Of a stretch of 64,000 nucleotides of DNA, positions 24,958 through 33,446 are shown piece by piece. Made by a program: the position numbers and the translations under genes. The stretch is from JAAFHI01 sp039793685 (GTDB taxonomy: Bacteria; Acidobacteriota; Blastocatellia; Chloracidobacteriales; Chloracidobacteriaceae). The notes beneath the pieces were generated by a model, which ran no database searches, had not been told where the DNA came from, and worked only from the letters and a program-made list of their open reading frames with translations. Location of the stretch: NCBI GenBank assembly GCA_039793685.1, contig JBDRAL010000068.1, forward strand, positions 1 to 64,000, read 5' to 3'. Numbering within the stretch: the stretch's first letter is position 1; every line of letters starts with the position of its first letter.

Positions 24958-25925
24958 TGAATTGCTTCATCATCGGATCGGGAACGGCCCACCCCGAACG
25001 GGTCGTCACCAACGAGGAACTCGCCGCTCGGCTCGGCGTCGCACCGGACTGGATTTCAAAAAATTCGGGAATCCGGGAACGCCGCTTCGCCGCCGATGAC
25101 GACACGGTTTCCGGGCTGGCGGTTCGGGCGGTTCAAAACGCACTTTCAAATGCCGAAATCGAACCGGCCCGGCTCGACGCCCTCATCGGAAGCACGCTCG
25201 GCGCGGAATGTCTCGTGCCGGGCGTCGCCCCGTTCGTTCAACGCGCACTTCCCGGTTGCCGGACGATTCCCGCGTTCGATCTTCGCGCCGGCTGCCTCGC
25301 CTTTCTTCAAAGTCTCAGCCTCGCGCGCGGGTTGCTCGCCGTCGGTTCGGCGCGGACCGTCGCCTGTTTCGCGTCGGAAATTCAATCGCGTCATTTGAAA
25401 CTGACGCCCGAGGCGGCGACCCTTTCAATGCTGTTCGGCGACGGGGCGGGGGCGTACATCGTTTCAAATGAACGGCCTTCAAATTCCACAATTCCAGCCA
25501 TTGAAATTCTCGACGTCATTCTCGGCACCGACGGGACGAACGCCGAAACGCTCGGCATTCAAACTTCCACCGAAGGTCCGCGGATGAACGGGCGGGTGGT
25601 CATCCTTCACGCCCTGAAACGGTTTCAGGAAACCGCGAACGAACTGCTCGAACGCCACAACCTTTCTCCGGACGACATCGCCGCCGTCGTCTGCCATCAA
25701 CCAAACCTCAACCTTTTGACCCTTGCCGCCGAACGGCTCGGCATCCCCTTCGACCGCTTCACCGTGACGCTCGACCGTTTCGGAAATACCAGCGGCGCGG
25801 CGCACTTCACGGCACTCGACGCCTGCCGCCGCCAAAACCGGCTGAAAAACGGCGATCGCGTCCTGTTTCTGGCGTTCGGCGCGGGGTTTGCGTGGGGGGG
25901 CGCGGTGGGAGCTGTTAGTGGTTAG
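24957..25925 (+). CDS. 3-oxoacyl-ACP synthase III (FabH-like)
   Basis: A 322-residue condensing enzyme with the KAS III triad: Cys113 in DLRAGCLAF, His247 in VCHQPN and Asn277 in DRFGNTSGAA. Length and the N-terminal GSGTAHPE.VVTNEEL segment are standard for the family. It is translationally coupled to the ACP. Because it lies in an MBOAT/SGNH operon rather than a fatty-acid operon it may make a special short or branched acyl donor, or transfer an acyl group as some KAS III homologues do. The last codons lie inside a heptamer repeat. Confidence 0.88.
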   Translation: MNCFIIGSGTAHPERVVTNEELAARLGVAPDWISKNSGIRERRFAADDDTVSGLAVRAVQNALSNAEIEPARLDALIGSTLGAECLVPGVAPFVQRALPGCRTIPAFDLRAGCLAFLQSLSLARGLLAVGSARTVACFASEIQSRHLKLTPEAATLSMLFGDGAGAYIVSNERPSNSTIPAIEILDVILGTDGTNAETLGIQTSTEGPRMNGRVVILHALKRFQETANELLERHNLSPDDIAAVVCHQPNLNLLTLAAERLGIPFDRFTVTLDRFGNTSGAAHFTALDACRRQNRLKNGDRVLFLAFGAGFAWGGAVGAVSG

Positions 25926-25985
25926 CAGTTAGCAGTTAGCCGGAATTAATCCCCTTACTAACTACTAACTGCTAACCGCTAACGA
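25914..25985. repeat. Heptamer inverted-repeat element, GTTAGnn type
   Basis: Four heptamers GTTAGTG, GTTAGCA, GTTAGCA, GTTAGCC (25914-25941) contain the KAS III stop codon. After a 16-nt spacer, CTAACTA, CTAACTG, CTAACCG and CTAACGA (25958-25985) form the opposite arm. The pairing gives a ~28-bp hairpin at the operon end. Confidence 0.85.
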
Positions 25986-26109
25986 CTATTACAAAACCGT
26001 AATGCGCCGGAAAGGTTCGCGAAAGGTCGCCGCCGCTAAGGTTGTGGCGTCTCAGACTTGGATGCGCTGAGGTATTCAGGTTTCGAGCAGAGCGTTAGCG
26101 TTATTCCCG

Positions 26110-26168
26110 TCACGAAATCCCTCGATGGCACGCAGTCTCCTCCGCCTGGATTTCGTGACGATTTTTTT
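26110..26168 (+). terminator. Long-stem hairpin followed by a T-run
   Basis: TCACGAAATCC pairs perfectly with GGATTTCGTGA across a 27-nt loop and is followed by a run of seven T residues. It sits ~190 nt after the KAS III gene and ends just before the convergent membrane-protein gene. The 25986-26109 stretch shows no gene. Confidence 0.55.
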
Positions 26169-26180
26169 GCCCGAAAACGC

Positions 26181-26720
26181 TCATCCGGATTTCCCTCTTC
26201 CGGAAAAACGACCGATTCCCTGCTTCACCCACCCGGCAAGGGTCAACAAAAGGGCAACATCCACAAAAGCCCATTTCAAGACCGTCAATTTTGAAGCAAC
26301 GCGACACAGGGACTCCGGAACCGATTGCGGCGCAAATCCCAAAATCGCGATGACGCAGGAATTTTCACCGACATCGCACGCCGCCGCGACAAACGCCAGC
26401 CCCCACAACCACCAGCGTTCAATTCCCCAGGTTCGCGCGAGCGCTCCGGCGAAAAACAGGCCGTAGACCACCGGATACACCATATCCAGCGTTCCCGAGA
26501 TCAACCGGTAGAACGATTTCGCCTCGGCCGTCGTGACGGTCAAAAACGTCGCCACCTCATCCGGGCTGTACCCGAAGAAATAGCCGTCCAGCGGCTTGAT
26601 CGGATAGCCGTACCGTCGGGCCACCAGAAAAAGCCCCGTGCAGGCCGCCATCCCCAGAAACAGCGGAATCTGCCGCCACGTTCCGGAAACCCACGTCACC
26701 AGCCGGATCAGGTTCTTCAT
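26181..26720 (-). CDS. Integral membrane protein (hypothetical)
   Basis: A 179-residue protein; ATG at 26720 is chosen because GGGGGG precedes it closely and upstream frame sequence is the promoter region. About four hydrophobic segments are visible (IPLFLGMAACTGLFLVA, MVYPVVYGLFFAGALA, WLWGLAFVAAACDVGEN, VDVALLLTLAGWV). It is divergent from the Lrp/AsnC gene and shares its operator region, so it may be regulated by it. No family recognised. Confidence 0.65.
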   Translation of the reverse strand: MKNLIRLVTWVSGTWRQIPLFLGMAACTGLFLVARRYGYPIKPLDGYFFGYSPDEVATFLTVTTAEAKSFYRLISGTLDMVYPVVYGLFFAGALARTWGIERWWLWGLAFVAAACDVGENSCVIAILGFAPQSVPESLCRVASKLTVLKWAFVDVALLLTLAGWVKQGIGRFSGRGKSG

Positions 26721-26761
26721 CGGCCCCCCTTTCAACCAAACGTGCGATTCAATACACTTAC

Positions 26762-26816
26762 AGAATAAAATTCTTCGGAAAAGCAATTTGACAGCAGAAA
26801 ATTCTATTTTTATTCT
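26762..26816 (+). promoter_or_regulatory. Divergent promoter/operator region of the Lrp/AsnC gene
   Basis: TTGACA (26788-26793) and TATTCT (26811-26816) are spaced by 17 nt. The -10 ends 6 nt before the ATG at 26823, so the transcript would be nearly leaderless. AGAAT-AAA-ATTCT (26762-26774) is a perfect palindrome and AGAAAATTCT (26796-26805) a related half-site pair overlapping the spacer, plausible autoregulatory Lrp-type sites. Confidence 0.6.
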
Positions 26817-26822
26817 CTTTTT

Positions 26823-27353
26823 ATGAATGACGCTTCGAAAAAACCGGTTTTCCCCGCGCTCGACGAACTCGACGCCACCGATCGGCGGATTCTCGAATTG
26901 CTCCAGCAGGACGGCCGGATGACCAACGCCGCGCTGGCCGAAGCCGTCGGACTGACCGCGACGCCGATGCTCCAGCGAATGCGTAAACTCGAACAGCGCG
27001 GGATCATCCGGGGCTACACCGCCATCGTCGATCCGACCGCGCTCGGCCGCTCGCTGCTCGCGTTCGTCTGGGTTCGGATGTCGAACCACAACCCCGGCGT
27101 CCACGAACGCTTCGTCGAAATGATTTCCGGTTTTCAGGAAGTGCTCGAATGCCACCACATCTCGGGCGAGGAAGACTACCTTTTAAAAGTGCTCGTGCGT
27201 GACATGCGCGAGTACGAGGGCTTTCTCCTCCACCGCATCAACCAGATTTCAGACATTGCCCGCGTAAAAACGACGTTCGTCCTGTCGTCGCCCAAGATGG
27301 CGACCGCCATTCCGGTCGGAGACGACGTCACGAACGGAGGAACCGAACAATGA
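26823..27353 (+). CDS. Lrp/AsnC-family transcriptional regulator
   Basis: A 176-residue protein. Residues ~18-75 form the winged helix-turn-helix (ELDATDRRILELLQQDGR, ALAEAVGLTATPMLQRM), followed by the RAM/ligand-binding domain (ECHHISGEEDYLLKVLVRDM). Family members respond to amino acids and assemble as dimers to octamers. The end overlaps marC by ATGA, so it may control amino-acid export through that gene, and the divergent membrane protein through the shared region. Confidence 0.9.
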   Translation: MNDASKKPVFPALDELDATDRRILELLQQDGRMTNAALAEAVGLTATPMLQRMRKLEQRGIIRGYTAIVDPTALGRSLLAFVWVRMSNHNPGVHERFVEMISGFQEVLECHHISGEEDYLLKVLVRDMREYEGFLLHRINQISDIARVKTTFVLSSPKMATAIPVGDDVTNGGTEQ

Positions 27354-27973
27354 CCGACGCGCTTTCTTTCGGCGTTCTCAGTTTTACTTCGCTTTTCACC
27401 ATCATCGATCCGATTGCCGCGGCGCCCGTCTTCGTCGCGCTGACCGAAAAACATTCCGCCGAACGCCGCCGCGCGATGGCGATGAAAGCCTGCCTCGTGG
27501 CCATGGCCGTCCTCGTCGTGTTCGCCGTCTGCGGCGGGTTCATCTTTAAAATGTTCGGAATCACTGTGGACGCCCTTCGCATCGCGGGCGGCATCCTCTT
27601 TTTCGTGAGCGCGATGCAGATGCTCACCGGCCATGCCCATTCCGAATCGGACGAACAGACAACGGAAGCCGACATCGCCATCGTCCCGCTCGGCATTCCG
27701 CTCATCTGCGGCCCCGGCGCAATCAGCACGGCGATGGTTCTGGTCGGCCAGCATCGGACGCCGCTCTACATCGGGACGTTCTTCGTCGCACTGCTCGCCG
27801 TCCTCACGCTGACCGCCGCCACTCTCATCCTCGCGCCGAAAATCCTCCGGTTCATTGGAAAAAGCGGGGTCGAAGTCATCACCCGCATCATCGGGCTGAT
27901 TCTCTGTACCCTGGGCGTCCAGTTCATCATCGACGGACTGCGGCCGATTGCGGCGAGTATCCTACATCAATAG
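27350..27973 (+). CDS. MarC-family integral membrane protein
   Basis: A 207-residue protein with six predicted membrane segments. The N-terminal FTSLFTIIDPIAAAPVF and the central IPLICGPGAIST blocks are hallmarks of the MarC/UPF0056 family, sometimes annotated as small neutral amino-acid transporters although the substrate is uncertain. Overlap (ATGA) with the Lrp/AsnC gene supports an amino-acid-related role. The stop codon starts a heptamer repeat. Confidence 0.88.
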   Translation: MTDALSFGVLSFTSLFTIIDPIAAAPVFVALTEKHSAERRRAMAMKACLVAMAVLVVFAVCGGFIFKMFGITVDALRIAGGILFFVSAMQMLTGHAHSESDEQTTEADIAIVPLGIPLICGPGAISTAMVLVGQHRTPLYIGTFFVALLAVLTLTAATLILAPKILRFIGKSGVEVITRIIGLILCTLGVQFIIDGLRPIAASILHQ

Positions 27974-28180
27974 GTGTCGGGTATCGGGTGTCGGGTTTCA
28001 GGTTCAGAACAGTTTTCAAATATCGGGTAAATTCTTTACTTTCAGAGGGAAGCGGTCAATTATCCGCTTTGGTTAAATCAGGGTGTTGAAGGGTTCTGGA
28101 TTGAACCTGAAACCCGACACCAGACACCTGAAACCTTCCCGGTTCGAACCTGAAACCCGACACCCGATACCCGACACCTT
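27972..28180. repeat. Heptamer repeat element, GGGTnTC type, one left and two right arms
   Basis: Left arm 27972-28006 has five heptamers (AGGTGTC, GGGTATC, GGGTGTC, GGGTTTC, AGGTTCA) starting inside the marC stop codon. Two right arms of five heptamers follow: 28103-28137 (GAACCTG, AAACCCG, ACACCAG, ACACCTG, AAACCTT) and 28146-28180 (GAACCTG, AAACCCG, ACACCCG, ATACCCG, ACACCTT). The last ends 3 nt before the next ATG. The 96-nt spacer has no gene. Confidence 0.85.
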
Positions 28181-28183
28181 TTC

Positions 28184-29425
28184 ATGACCAATCCGATTCA
28201 CGAGACCAACCTCGCCGTCATTGGCGCGGGCGCGGCGGGACTGATGGCCGCCATTCAAGCGGCGCGAACCAATCCGAAACTGAAAGTCACGGTACTCGAC
28301 GGGGCGCGTTCGCTCGGCGCGAAAATCCTTGTCGCGGGCGGCGGACGCTGCAACGTGACCCACTTTGAAGTGGATGAAACGGCCTTCGCAGGGTCGTCGC
28401 GAAACGCGATCAAGCAGGTATTGCGGCGGTACGGCGTGGCGGAAACGGTCAAATTCTTCGCGGAACTCGGCGTCGAACTCAAACGCGAGGAAACCGGAAA
28501 ACTCTTTCCAACCACCGACCGAGCCAAGACGGTTCTGAACGCGCTTTTGACTGCCGCTGAATCCGCCGGGGTTTCAATGAAGTTTCCCCGCCGCGTCGAA
28601 CGCATCGAGACCGACCTTTACGGCTTTCGGATTTCCGGCGACTGGGGAACGCTGAACGCGCAAAAAGTGATTCTCGCGACCGGTGGAAAAAGCCTGCCGA
28701 AATCCGGATCGGACGGCGGCGGCTATGAACTCGCCCGCGCGCTCGGCCATTCGATAACGCCACGAGTGTTTCCCGCGCTCGTCCCGCTCGTACTTCAGGA
28801 CGGCCATTTCATCCGCGAACTGGGCGGCGTAACGCTTCCGACGACGCTTTCCGTCCACAACCGGAACGGCAAAAAACTCGTCAGCTTTACCGATTCGACG
28901 CTCTGCGCGCATTTCGGACTCTCCGGCCCCTCTGCGCTCGACATCAGCCGTTTTCTCATCGACGCCAAACTCGACGACCCCGCCGCGTCACTCGTCGTCA
29001 ACTGGCTTCCCGGCGAAACGTTTGAATCCTTCGACAATACACTTCGCAATCTCGGAACGACCACGCCGCTCGCCTTTCTCAAAACCCGAATGCCGGAACG
29101 CCTCGCCCGCGCGCTGGTGAATGTCGCCAAAGTTCCGGACGGCGTTCCCGGCCATCGTCTCCCGCGTGACGCGCGCGTCGCGCTCGCCCGAGCCGTCACC
29201 GAAATGCCCGTTCCGGTCGTCGGCAATCGCGGCTTCGCCGTCGCGGAAGTCACGGCGGGCGGCGTTCCCCTGTCCGAAATCGACATCAAGCGGATGGAAT
29301 CCCGGATAGTCCGCAACCTGTATTTCTGCGGTGAAATCTGCGATGTGGACGGCCGCATCGGCGGTTTCAACTTTCAATGGGCGTGGTCGAGCGGATTCAT
29401 TGCCGGAACCGCCGCCACCGGATGA
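28184..29425 (+). CDS. HI0933-family FAD-dependent oxidoreductase
   Basis: A 413-residue flavoprotein. The N-terminal dinucleotide-binding fold reads NLAVIGAGAAGLMAA (residues ~9-23), with GGGRCNVTH near 55-63, ATGGKSLPKSGSDG near 165-178 and the C-terminal FCGEICDVDGRIGGFNFQWAWSSG block that closes on FAD. These are the diagnostic motifs of the HI0933/YhiN family, whose physiological substrate is generally unknown. The start follows a repeat arm directly, so no ribosome binding site is obvious. Confidence 0.9.
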   Translation: MTNPIHETNLAVIGAGAAGLMAAIQAARTNPKLKVTVLDGARSLGAKILVAGGGRCNVTHFEVDETAFAGSSRNAIKQVLRRYGVAETVKFFAELGVELKREETGKLFPTTDRAKTVLNALLTAAESAGVSMKFPRRVERIETDLYGFRISGDWGTLNAQKVILATGGKSLPKSGSDGGGYELARALGHSITPRVFPALVPLVLQDGHFIRELGGVTLPTTLSVHNRNGKKLVSFTDSTLCAHFGLSGPSALDISRFLIDAKLDDPAASLVVNWLPGETFESFDNTLRNLGTTTPLAFLKTRMPERLARALVNVAKVPDGVPGHRLPRDARVALARAVTEMPVPVVGNRGFAVAEVTAGGVPLSEIDIKRMESRIVRNLYFCGEICDVDGRIGGFNFQWAWSSGFIAGTAATG

Positions 29426-29797
29426 CGCGCGTCGAAACCCCAACGGTCAGGCACACAAAAAAAGAAGTGAAGAACTGGATTTCTACGCGGAAGCCGTTTT
29501 TTCGCTTGCCGGATTCCAATTTGTATTGAATCTTACATTCCTGCGCGACAACCGAAGCCTGATGAAACTCGATTGAGATTCAAAAGGTAAAGCTGAGGAT
29601 TTTCATTTCGGACCGGGTTTCCCCCGAAAACGCCGTTCTCCCCCTGAACGCCGCGTCACCGGTCTTCCATCGCCGAAAATCCGTTCGGAACCAGTGCGCG
29701 CGTTTACCCAAAACATCAAAAAAAACGCGCGCCCCGACTCACGTCGGTCAACGCCGCCCGTCCAAAGCGGCCTTCACAAAATACGAGAGAGGCATCC
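29426..29797. other. Non-coding gap upstream of the amylase gene
   Basis: No convincing frame, repeat or RNA structure was seen. The stretch is mixed in composition, with an A-run near 29720. It presumably holds the amylase promoter, but no clear -35/-10 pair was identified. Confidence 0.5.
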
Positions 29798-31918
29798 ATG
29801 TTAACGCACAGGAAGTGGAGCATTGTCCTGCTCGCCTTCTGGCTGGTGGTCGCGCCCGTGACCGCTTTCGCCGACGATTTCAAAAACGAAGTTATTTACC
29901 AGATTTTCACCGACCGCTTTTTCGACGGCTCGACAAGCAACAACAATCCCGCCCAAAGCAGCGGTCTTTACGATGCAACCCACACCGACCTCACGAAATA
30001 CCAGGGAGGGGATTTCGCCGGGATTCAGGCCAAGATTCCGTATTTGAAGGGGATGGGCGTGACCTGCATCTGGATTTCGCCGCCTTTCGACAACTGTAAC
30101 GTCAGCACCACGTCCGGCATCGGCTATCACGGCTACTGGGCGCGCGATTTCAAACGCATCGAGGAACATTTCGGCAATTCGACCAATTCCTGGACCGAAT
30201 TCGACGCGATGGTCAATGCCTGCCACGCCAACGGCATCAAGGTCGTGGTGGACTTCGCTCCGAACCACACCACGCCGAACAATTCGGGGGAATTCGGCGC
30301 GCTCTACAACAACGGCACGTACATGGCCGACATCAACAACGATCCGCTCGGCTATTTCCACCACAACCCGAACATTTCAAACTACGACAACCGGTACGAA
30401 ACGCAGTACTACGCGCTGTCCTTCCTGAGCGATCTCAATCAGGAAAACGCAACCGTCAGCCAGTATCTGCTCGATTCCATGACCCTGCTCCAGCAGCACG
30501 GCGTGGACGGCTTCCGCGTGGACGCCGTGAAGCATCTGACGTGGGGCTGGCAGTACGCCATGGCCAACAAGGGCTACACCAACGGCAACAGCTTCTACTT
30601 CGGCGAGTGGTATCAAAGCACCACGGGCGACCCGCTCTACAAGGATTCGGCCAAGTTCGCCAACAAGAGCGGCATTTCCCTGCTCGACTTCCCGCTCAAC
30701 CAGTCCATCCGCAACGTCTTCGGCTCGAACGCCTCGTTCACCCAGCTTGACGCGACGATGGGACAGGAAAACGTGGACTTCAAATGGGCCAACGATCAGG
30801 TGACCTTCGTGGACAACCACGACATGTCGCGCTTTCTGACGCTCAACAACAACCAGACCCGGCTGCATCAGGCGCTCGCCTACATCCTGACGAGCCGCGG
30901 CATTCCCTGCATTTTCTACGGAACGGAACAGTATCTGTTCAACAACACCAACGGCGGGACCGACCCGTACAACCGTCCGTGGATGAACAACCAGTTTTCC
31001 ACGACGACCACCGCCTATCAGGTCATCAAGAAGCTCTCCGACCTGCGCCAGACCAACCGCGCGCTCGGCTACGGCACGACCCAGCAGCGGTGGATCAATA
31101 ACGACGTCTATGTGTATGAACGGAAGTTCTTCAACAGCGTCGTGCTGGTGGCGATCAACAAGGGCGCGACCGCGACCAACGTTACGGGCCTGCTCACCTC
31201 GCTTCCGGCTGGGACCTACTCCGACGTACTGACCAACCAGCTCGCGGGCGTGTCGCTCACGGTCAACGCCGGTACGGGCGGCAACAATCCGGCGGTGACG
31301 ACCTCGATTCCGGCCAACTCGGTTTCGGTGTGGAGCTACGTTGACAACGCCGCGCAACCGCCGCGCCTCGGCTCGGTCGGTCCGACCGTCGCGCAGCCGG
31401 GCGTGAAGGTCACCATCGGCGGGAGAAAATTCGGTACGACCGCCGGTTCCGTGAAATTCGGTACGACCGCCGCGACCATCCAGTCGTGGACGGACAGCAA
31501 GATCGTCTGCACCGTGCCGAACGTGGCGGCGGGCAATTACACGGTGACCGTCACCAATTCATCGGCGCAGGTTTCCAACACCAGCGACTTTACGGTTCTC
31601 GGCGCGGCGCAAATCCCCGTGACCTTTACCGTCATCAATGCGTCGCCGACCAGCCCCGGCGACAACATCTATCTCACGGGCAACGTCGTCGAACTCGGCA
31701 ACTGGGGCACGACCTTCAGTACTGCCGTCGGTCCGATGAACACGCCCAACTACCCGAACTGGTTCATCAACACGAGCGTCCCCGCCGGGACGACGATTCA
31801 GTTCAAGTTCATCAAAATCAAAGCCGACGGCACGGTCGTCTGGGAAAACGGCGCAAACCATACCTACACCGTACCCGCGAGTGGAGTCGGGTTTGTGAAC
31901 GTGAACTGGCAGTACTGA
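29798..31918 (+). CDS. Secreted GH13 enzyme, CGTase/maltogenic amylase-like
   Basis: A 706-residue precursor with signal peptide (to about residue 26). The GH13 barrel has all four conserved regions: DFAPNH (152-157), GFRVDAVKH with nucleophile Asp242, FGEW with acid/base Glu270, and FVDNHD with Asp342. Domain C follows, then an IPT/TIG domain (about 515-605) and a C-terminal CBM20 starch-binding domain (about 610-706). This A-B-C-D-E order and length match cyclodextrin glucanotransferases and maltogenic amylases. Sequence alone does not separate the two activities. It should act on external starch or glycogen. Confidence 0.9.
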   Translation: MLTHRKWSIVLLAFWLVVAPVTAFADDFKNEVIYQIFTDRFFDGSTSNNNPAQSSGLYDATHTDLTKYQGGDFAGIQAKIPYLKGMGVTCIWISPPFDNCNVSTTSGIGYHGYWARDFKRIEEHFGNSTNSWTEFDAMVNACHANGIKVVVDFAPNHTTPNNSGEFGALYNNGTYMADINNDPLGYFHHNPNISNYDNRYETQYYALSFLSDLNQENATVSQYLLDSMTLLQQHGVDGFRVDAVKHLTWGWQYAMANKGYTNGNSFYFGEWYQSTTGDPLYKDSAKFANKSGISLLDFPLNQSIRNVFGSNASFTQLDATMGQENVDFKWANDQVTFVDNHDMSRFLTLNNNQTRLHQALAYILTSRGIPCIFYGTEQYLFNNTNGGTDPYNRPWMNNQFSTTTTAYQVIKKLSDLRQTNRALGYGTTQQRWINNDVYVYERKFFNSVVLVAINKGATATNVTGLLTSLPAGTYSDVLTNQLAGVSLTVNAGTGGNNPAVTTSIPANSVSVWSYVDNAAQPPRLGSVGPTVAQPGVKVTIGGRKFGTTAGSVKFGTTAATIQSWTDSKIVCTVPNVAAGNYTVTVTNSSAQVSNTSDFTVLGAAQIPVTFTVINASPTSPGDNIYLTGNVVELGNWGTTFSTAVGPMNTPNYPNWFINTSVPAGTTIQFKFIKIKADGTVVWENGANHTYTVPASGVGFVNVNWQY

Positions 31919-31924
31919 CGGAAG

Positions 31925-31995
31925 AAATGCGGAATGCGGAATATCGAACGAGGAATATCTTATCTCCCTCGTTTAGAATTTCCTCGTTCAGACTT
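31925..31995. repeat. Heptamer repeat element, GAATnnn type
   Basis: Five heptamers run from 31925 to 31959 (AAATGCG, GAATGCG, GAATATC, GAACGAG, GAATATC), starting 6 nt after the amylase stop. The opposite arm near 31967-31995 is degenerate but keeps CCTCGTT twice at a 15-nt interval, complementary to AACGAGG. This is the least regular member of the family. Confidence 0.6.
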
Positions 31996-32073
31996 TTCGG
32001 CGGCGATCTCCAATCTTTTGAATTGGAATCGTCGCCGGATTTCTTTCCAAAAATTTCCGTAGAGGCCACTTCA

Positions 32074-32568
32074 ATGGGAATGGAAAATTTTGAATTTGTA
32101 ATTGCTCTTGAGGCCATCTCGATAAATATCGATCGGATGAGCAAATTTGGATACGACCTATACCTTCGAACGAAAGCCACCTCTTGGAGTCAACCACACT
32201 TTATCCTTGTGAGTGGAAGTGGGCCTCGATTTGGAGATGGTGAAAAGACTGTCCAATACACCAGAAGTTGGCATTGGGGATGTAGCCTGCACTGTAACAA
32301 AGAAGGCACGAAAAGACTCATTTTCGGGATGATGCTGGCTTGGAATAAAGAGTTCTGGATACTTCAATCAAATGTGGAATTGGAACAAGACGAAGAAGAT
32401 GAATTCGGTTCACTTACGCGGGAGCTTTGGTCTTCTCCAAAATTAACCGGGGTTACTGTCTACGAATTGGAATTAGCATTGAACACGGCGTTTCCAGAAT
32501 TGGAAGACTCCGTGAATACTGAAAGCGTTTCTGCTGCTTTGCACTTGATTGAACCAAGAAGATTCTGA
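32074..32568 (+). CDS. Hypothetical protein, A/T-richer than its neighbours
   Basis: A 164-residue soluble protein; ATG at 32074 is chosen because AGAGG lies 8 nt upstream, although the frame is open further back into the amylase gene. It is rich in Trp, Glu and Asp (SWHWGCSLHCNK, ELEQDEEDEFGSLTREL) with no membrane segment or known motif. Base composition is lower in G+C than adjacent genes, suggesting recent acquisition. A second small frame continues at its 3' end (next entry), so a frameshifted longer protein is possible. Confidence 0.6.
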   Translation: MGMENFEFVIALEAISINIDRMSKFGYDLYLRTKATSWSQPHFILVSGSGPRFGDGEKTVQYTRSWHWGCSLHCNKEGTKRLIFGMMLAWNKEFWILQSNVELEQDEEDEFGSLTRELWSSPKLTGVTVYELELALNTAFPELEDSVNTESVSAALHLIEPRRF

Positions 32569-32662
32569 AAAAACAAAGACAACCTTTACCCTCTCACCTG
32601 ACGAACTTGCTTCCTTGATTAGAAACGTGCCTACCAGCTTACTTCCCTCAAAGGCAGCCTAA
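32549..32662 (+). CDS. Small hypothetical protein (37 residues) or frameshifted 3' extension
   Basis: In the +1 frame relative to the preceding gene a TTG at 32549 opens a 37-residue frame reading EKTKTTFTLSPDELASLIRN before LLPSKAA. Its TAA overlaps the ATG of the next gene (TAATG), a coupling arrangement that argues it is translated. No ribosome binding site precedes the TTG, so it may instead be the true C-terminus of the 164-residue protein reached by a frameshift or exposed by an indel. Confidence 0.4.
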   Translation: MNQEDSEKTKTTFTLSPDELASLIRNVPTSLLPSKAA

Positions 32663-33066
32663 TGTCCTATACCGAAAACAAAGCCATCGCCGAAGCCTTT
32701 CTCTCCCGCTTCAACTCGAACGACTTCGCGGGTGCGCTCGATTGCCTGTCCGATGACGCGACGTGGTGGATTGCAGGCAAACCCGAACTGCTTCCCGCCG
32801 CCGGTACGCTCGACAAGGAACGCATCGGACGCCTTTTCAACCGCATGCACCATCAACTGATCGACGGGTTGCGGTTCACCATCCACGGGATGATCGCCGA
32901 GGGCGACCTTGTGGCGGTCGAGGCCGAGTCGTACGGCGAGTTGAAAAACGGTCGCGTCTACAACCAGCGATATCATTTCCTGATGGAAATCGCCGACGGG
33001 AAGATTCGGGCCGTCCGGGAATATCTCGACACGCAACACGTTTTCGCCGTCTGGTTGCAGGAATAG
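32662..33066 (+). CDS. SnoaL/NTF2-like family protein
   Basis: A 134-residue protein with the cone-shaped NTF2-like pattern: helix YTENKAIAEAFLSRFNSNDF, a DDATWWIAG strand, and the C-terminal strands GRVYNQRYHFLMEIADGKIRAVREYLD. Family members include small isomerases and many of unknown substrate. No conserved catalytic Asp/His pair can be assigned with confidence. The start overlaps the preceding small frame. Confidence 0.8.
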   Translation: MSYTENKAIAEAFLSRFNSNDFAGALDCLSDDATWWIAGKPELLPAAGTLDKERIGRLFNRMHHQLIDGLRFTIHGMIAEGDLVAVEAESYGELKNGRVYNQRYHFLMEIADGKIRAVREYLDTQHVFAVWLQE

Positions 33067-33086
33067 GCGACGCCCCGGAGTACCGA

Positions 33087-33338
33087 ATGGCACGCATTCA
33101 GGGAATTCTTTTTCTCTTCCTCGGACTCGGGATTCTCGGCGTCGTGGCGAACGGCATCCGGATGGGCCGCCTTCCGTTCGGCTCAAAAGGATTTTCGGGC
33201 CGGTACGAAGTCGAACGCGATACCAGCGCGGCCGGGTTCTGGCTGCTTGCCGCCGCCTATTGCATCGGCGGCCTCTGGCTCTTTTTCTATTCGATCAGCC
33301 TTCTGCTCGGGACGGCGACGCCGCTCCCGCTCCGGTAA
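33087..33338 (+). CDS. Small membrane protein (83 residues)
   Basis: GGAG precedes the ATG at 33087. Two hydrophobic segments (IQGILFLFLGLGILGVVANG and FWLLAAAYCIGGLWLFFYSI) flank a polar loop. It lies 20 nt after the SnoaL-like gene and is probably cotranscribed. No family recognised. Confidence 0.65.
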   Translation: MARIQGILFLFLGLGILGVVANGIRMGRLPFGSKGFSGRYEVERDTSAAGFWLLAAAYCIGGLWLFFYSISLLLGTATPLPLR

Positions 33339-33446
33339 AATGGGGCCTTCCGCTCCCAAGAAACAGTTTCGAAAGTCATTGCTTCCGTGAAAACCGTTTC
33401 CGGAGTTCGGTTTGCGGGTTTTTACTCATCGAATTTTCCGGGTTTT

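Noticed and set aside
26058..26294. 78-codon plus-strand frame opposite the membrane protein
   Set aside because: It overlaps a terminator hairpin and an antisense gene with clear membrane segments, and has no start signals.
31486..32073. Long upstream extension of the 164-residue gene into the amylase gene
   Set aside because: The extension is an alternative frame of the conserved CBM20 domain; the start at 32074 has a good ribosome binding site.
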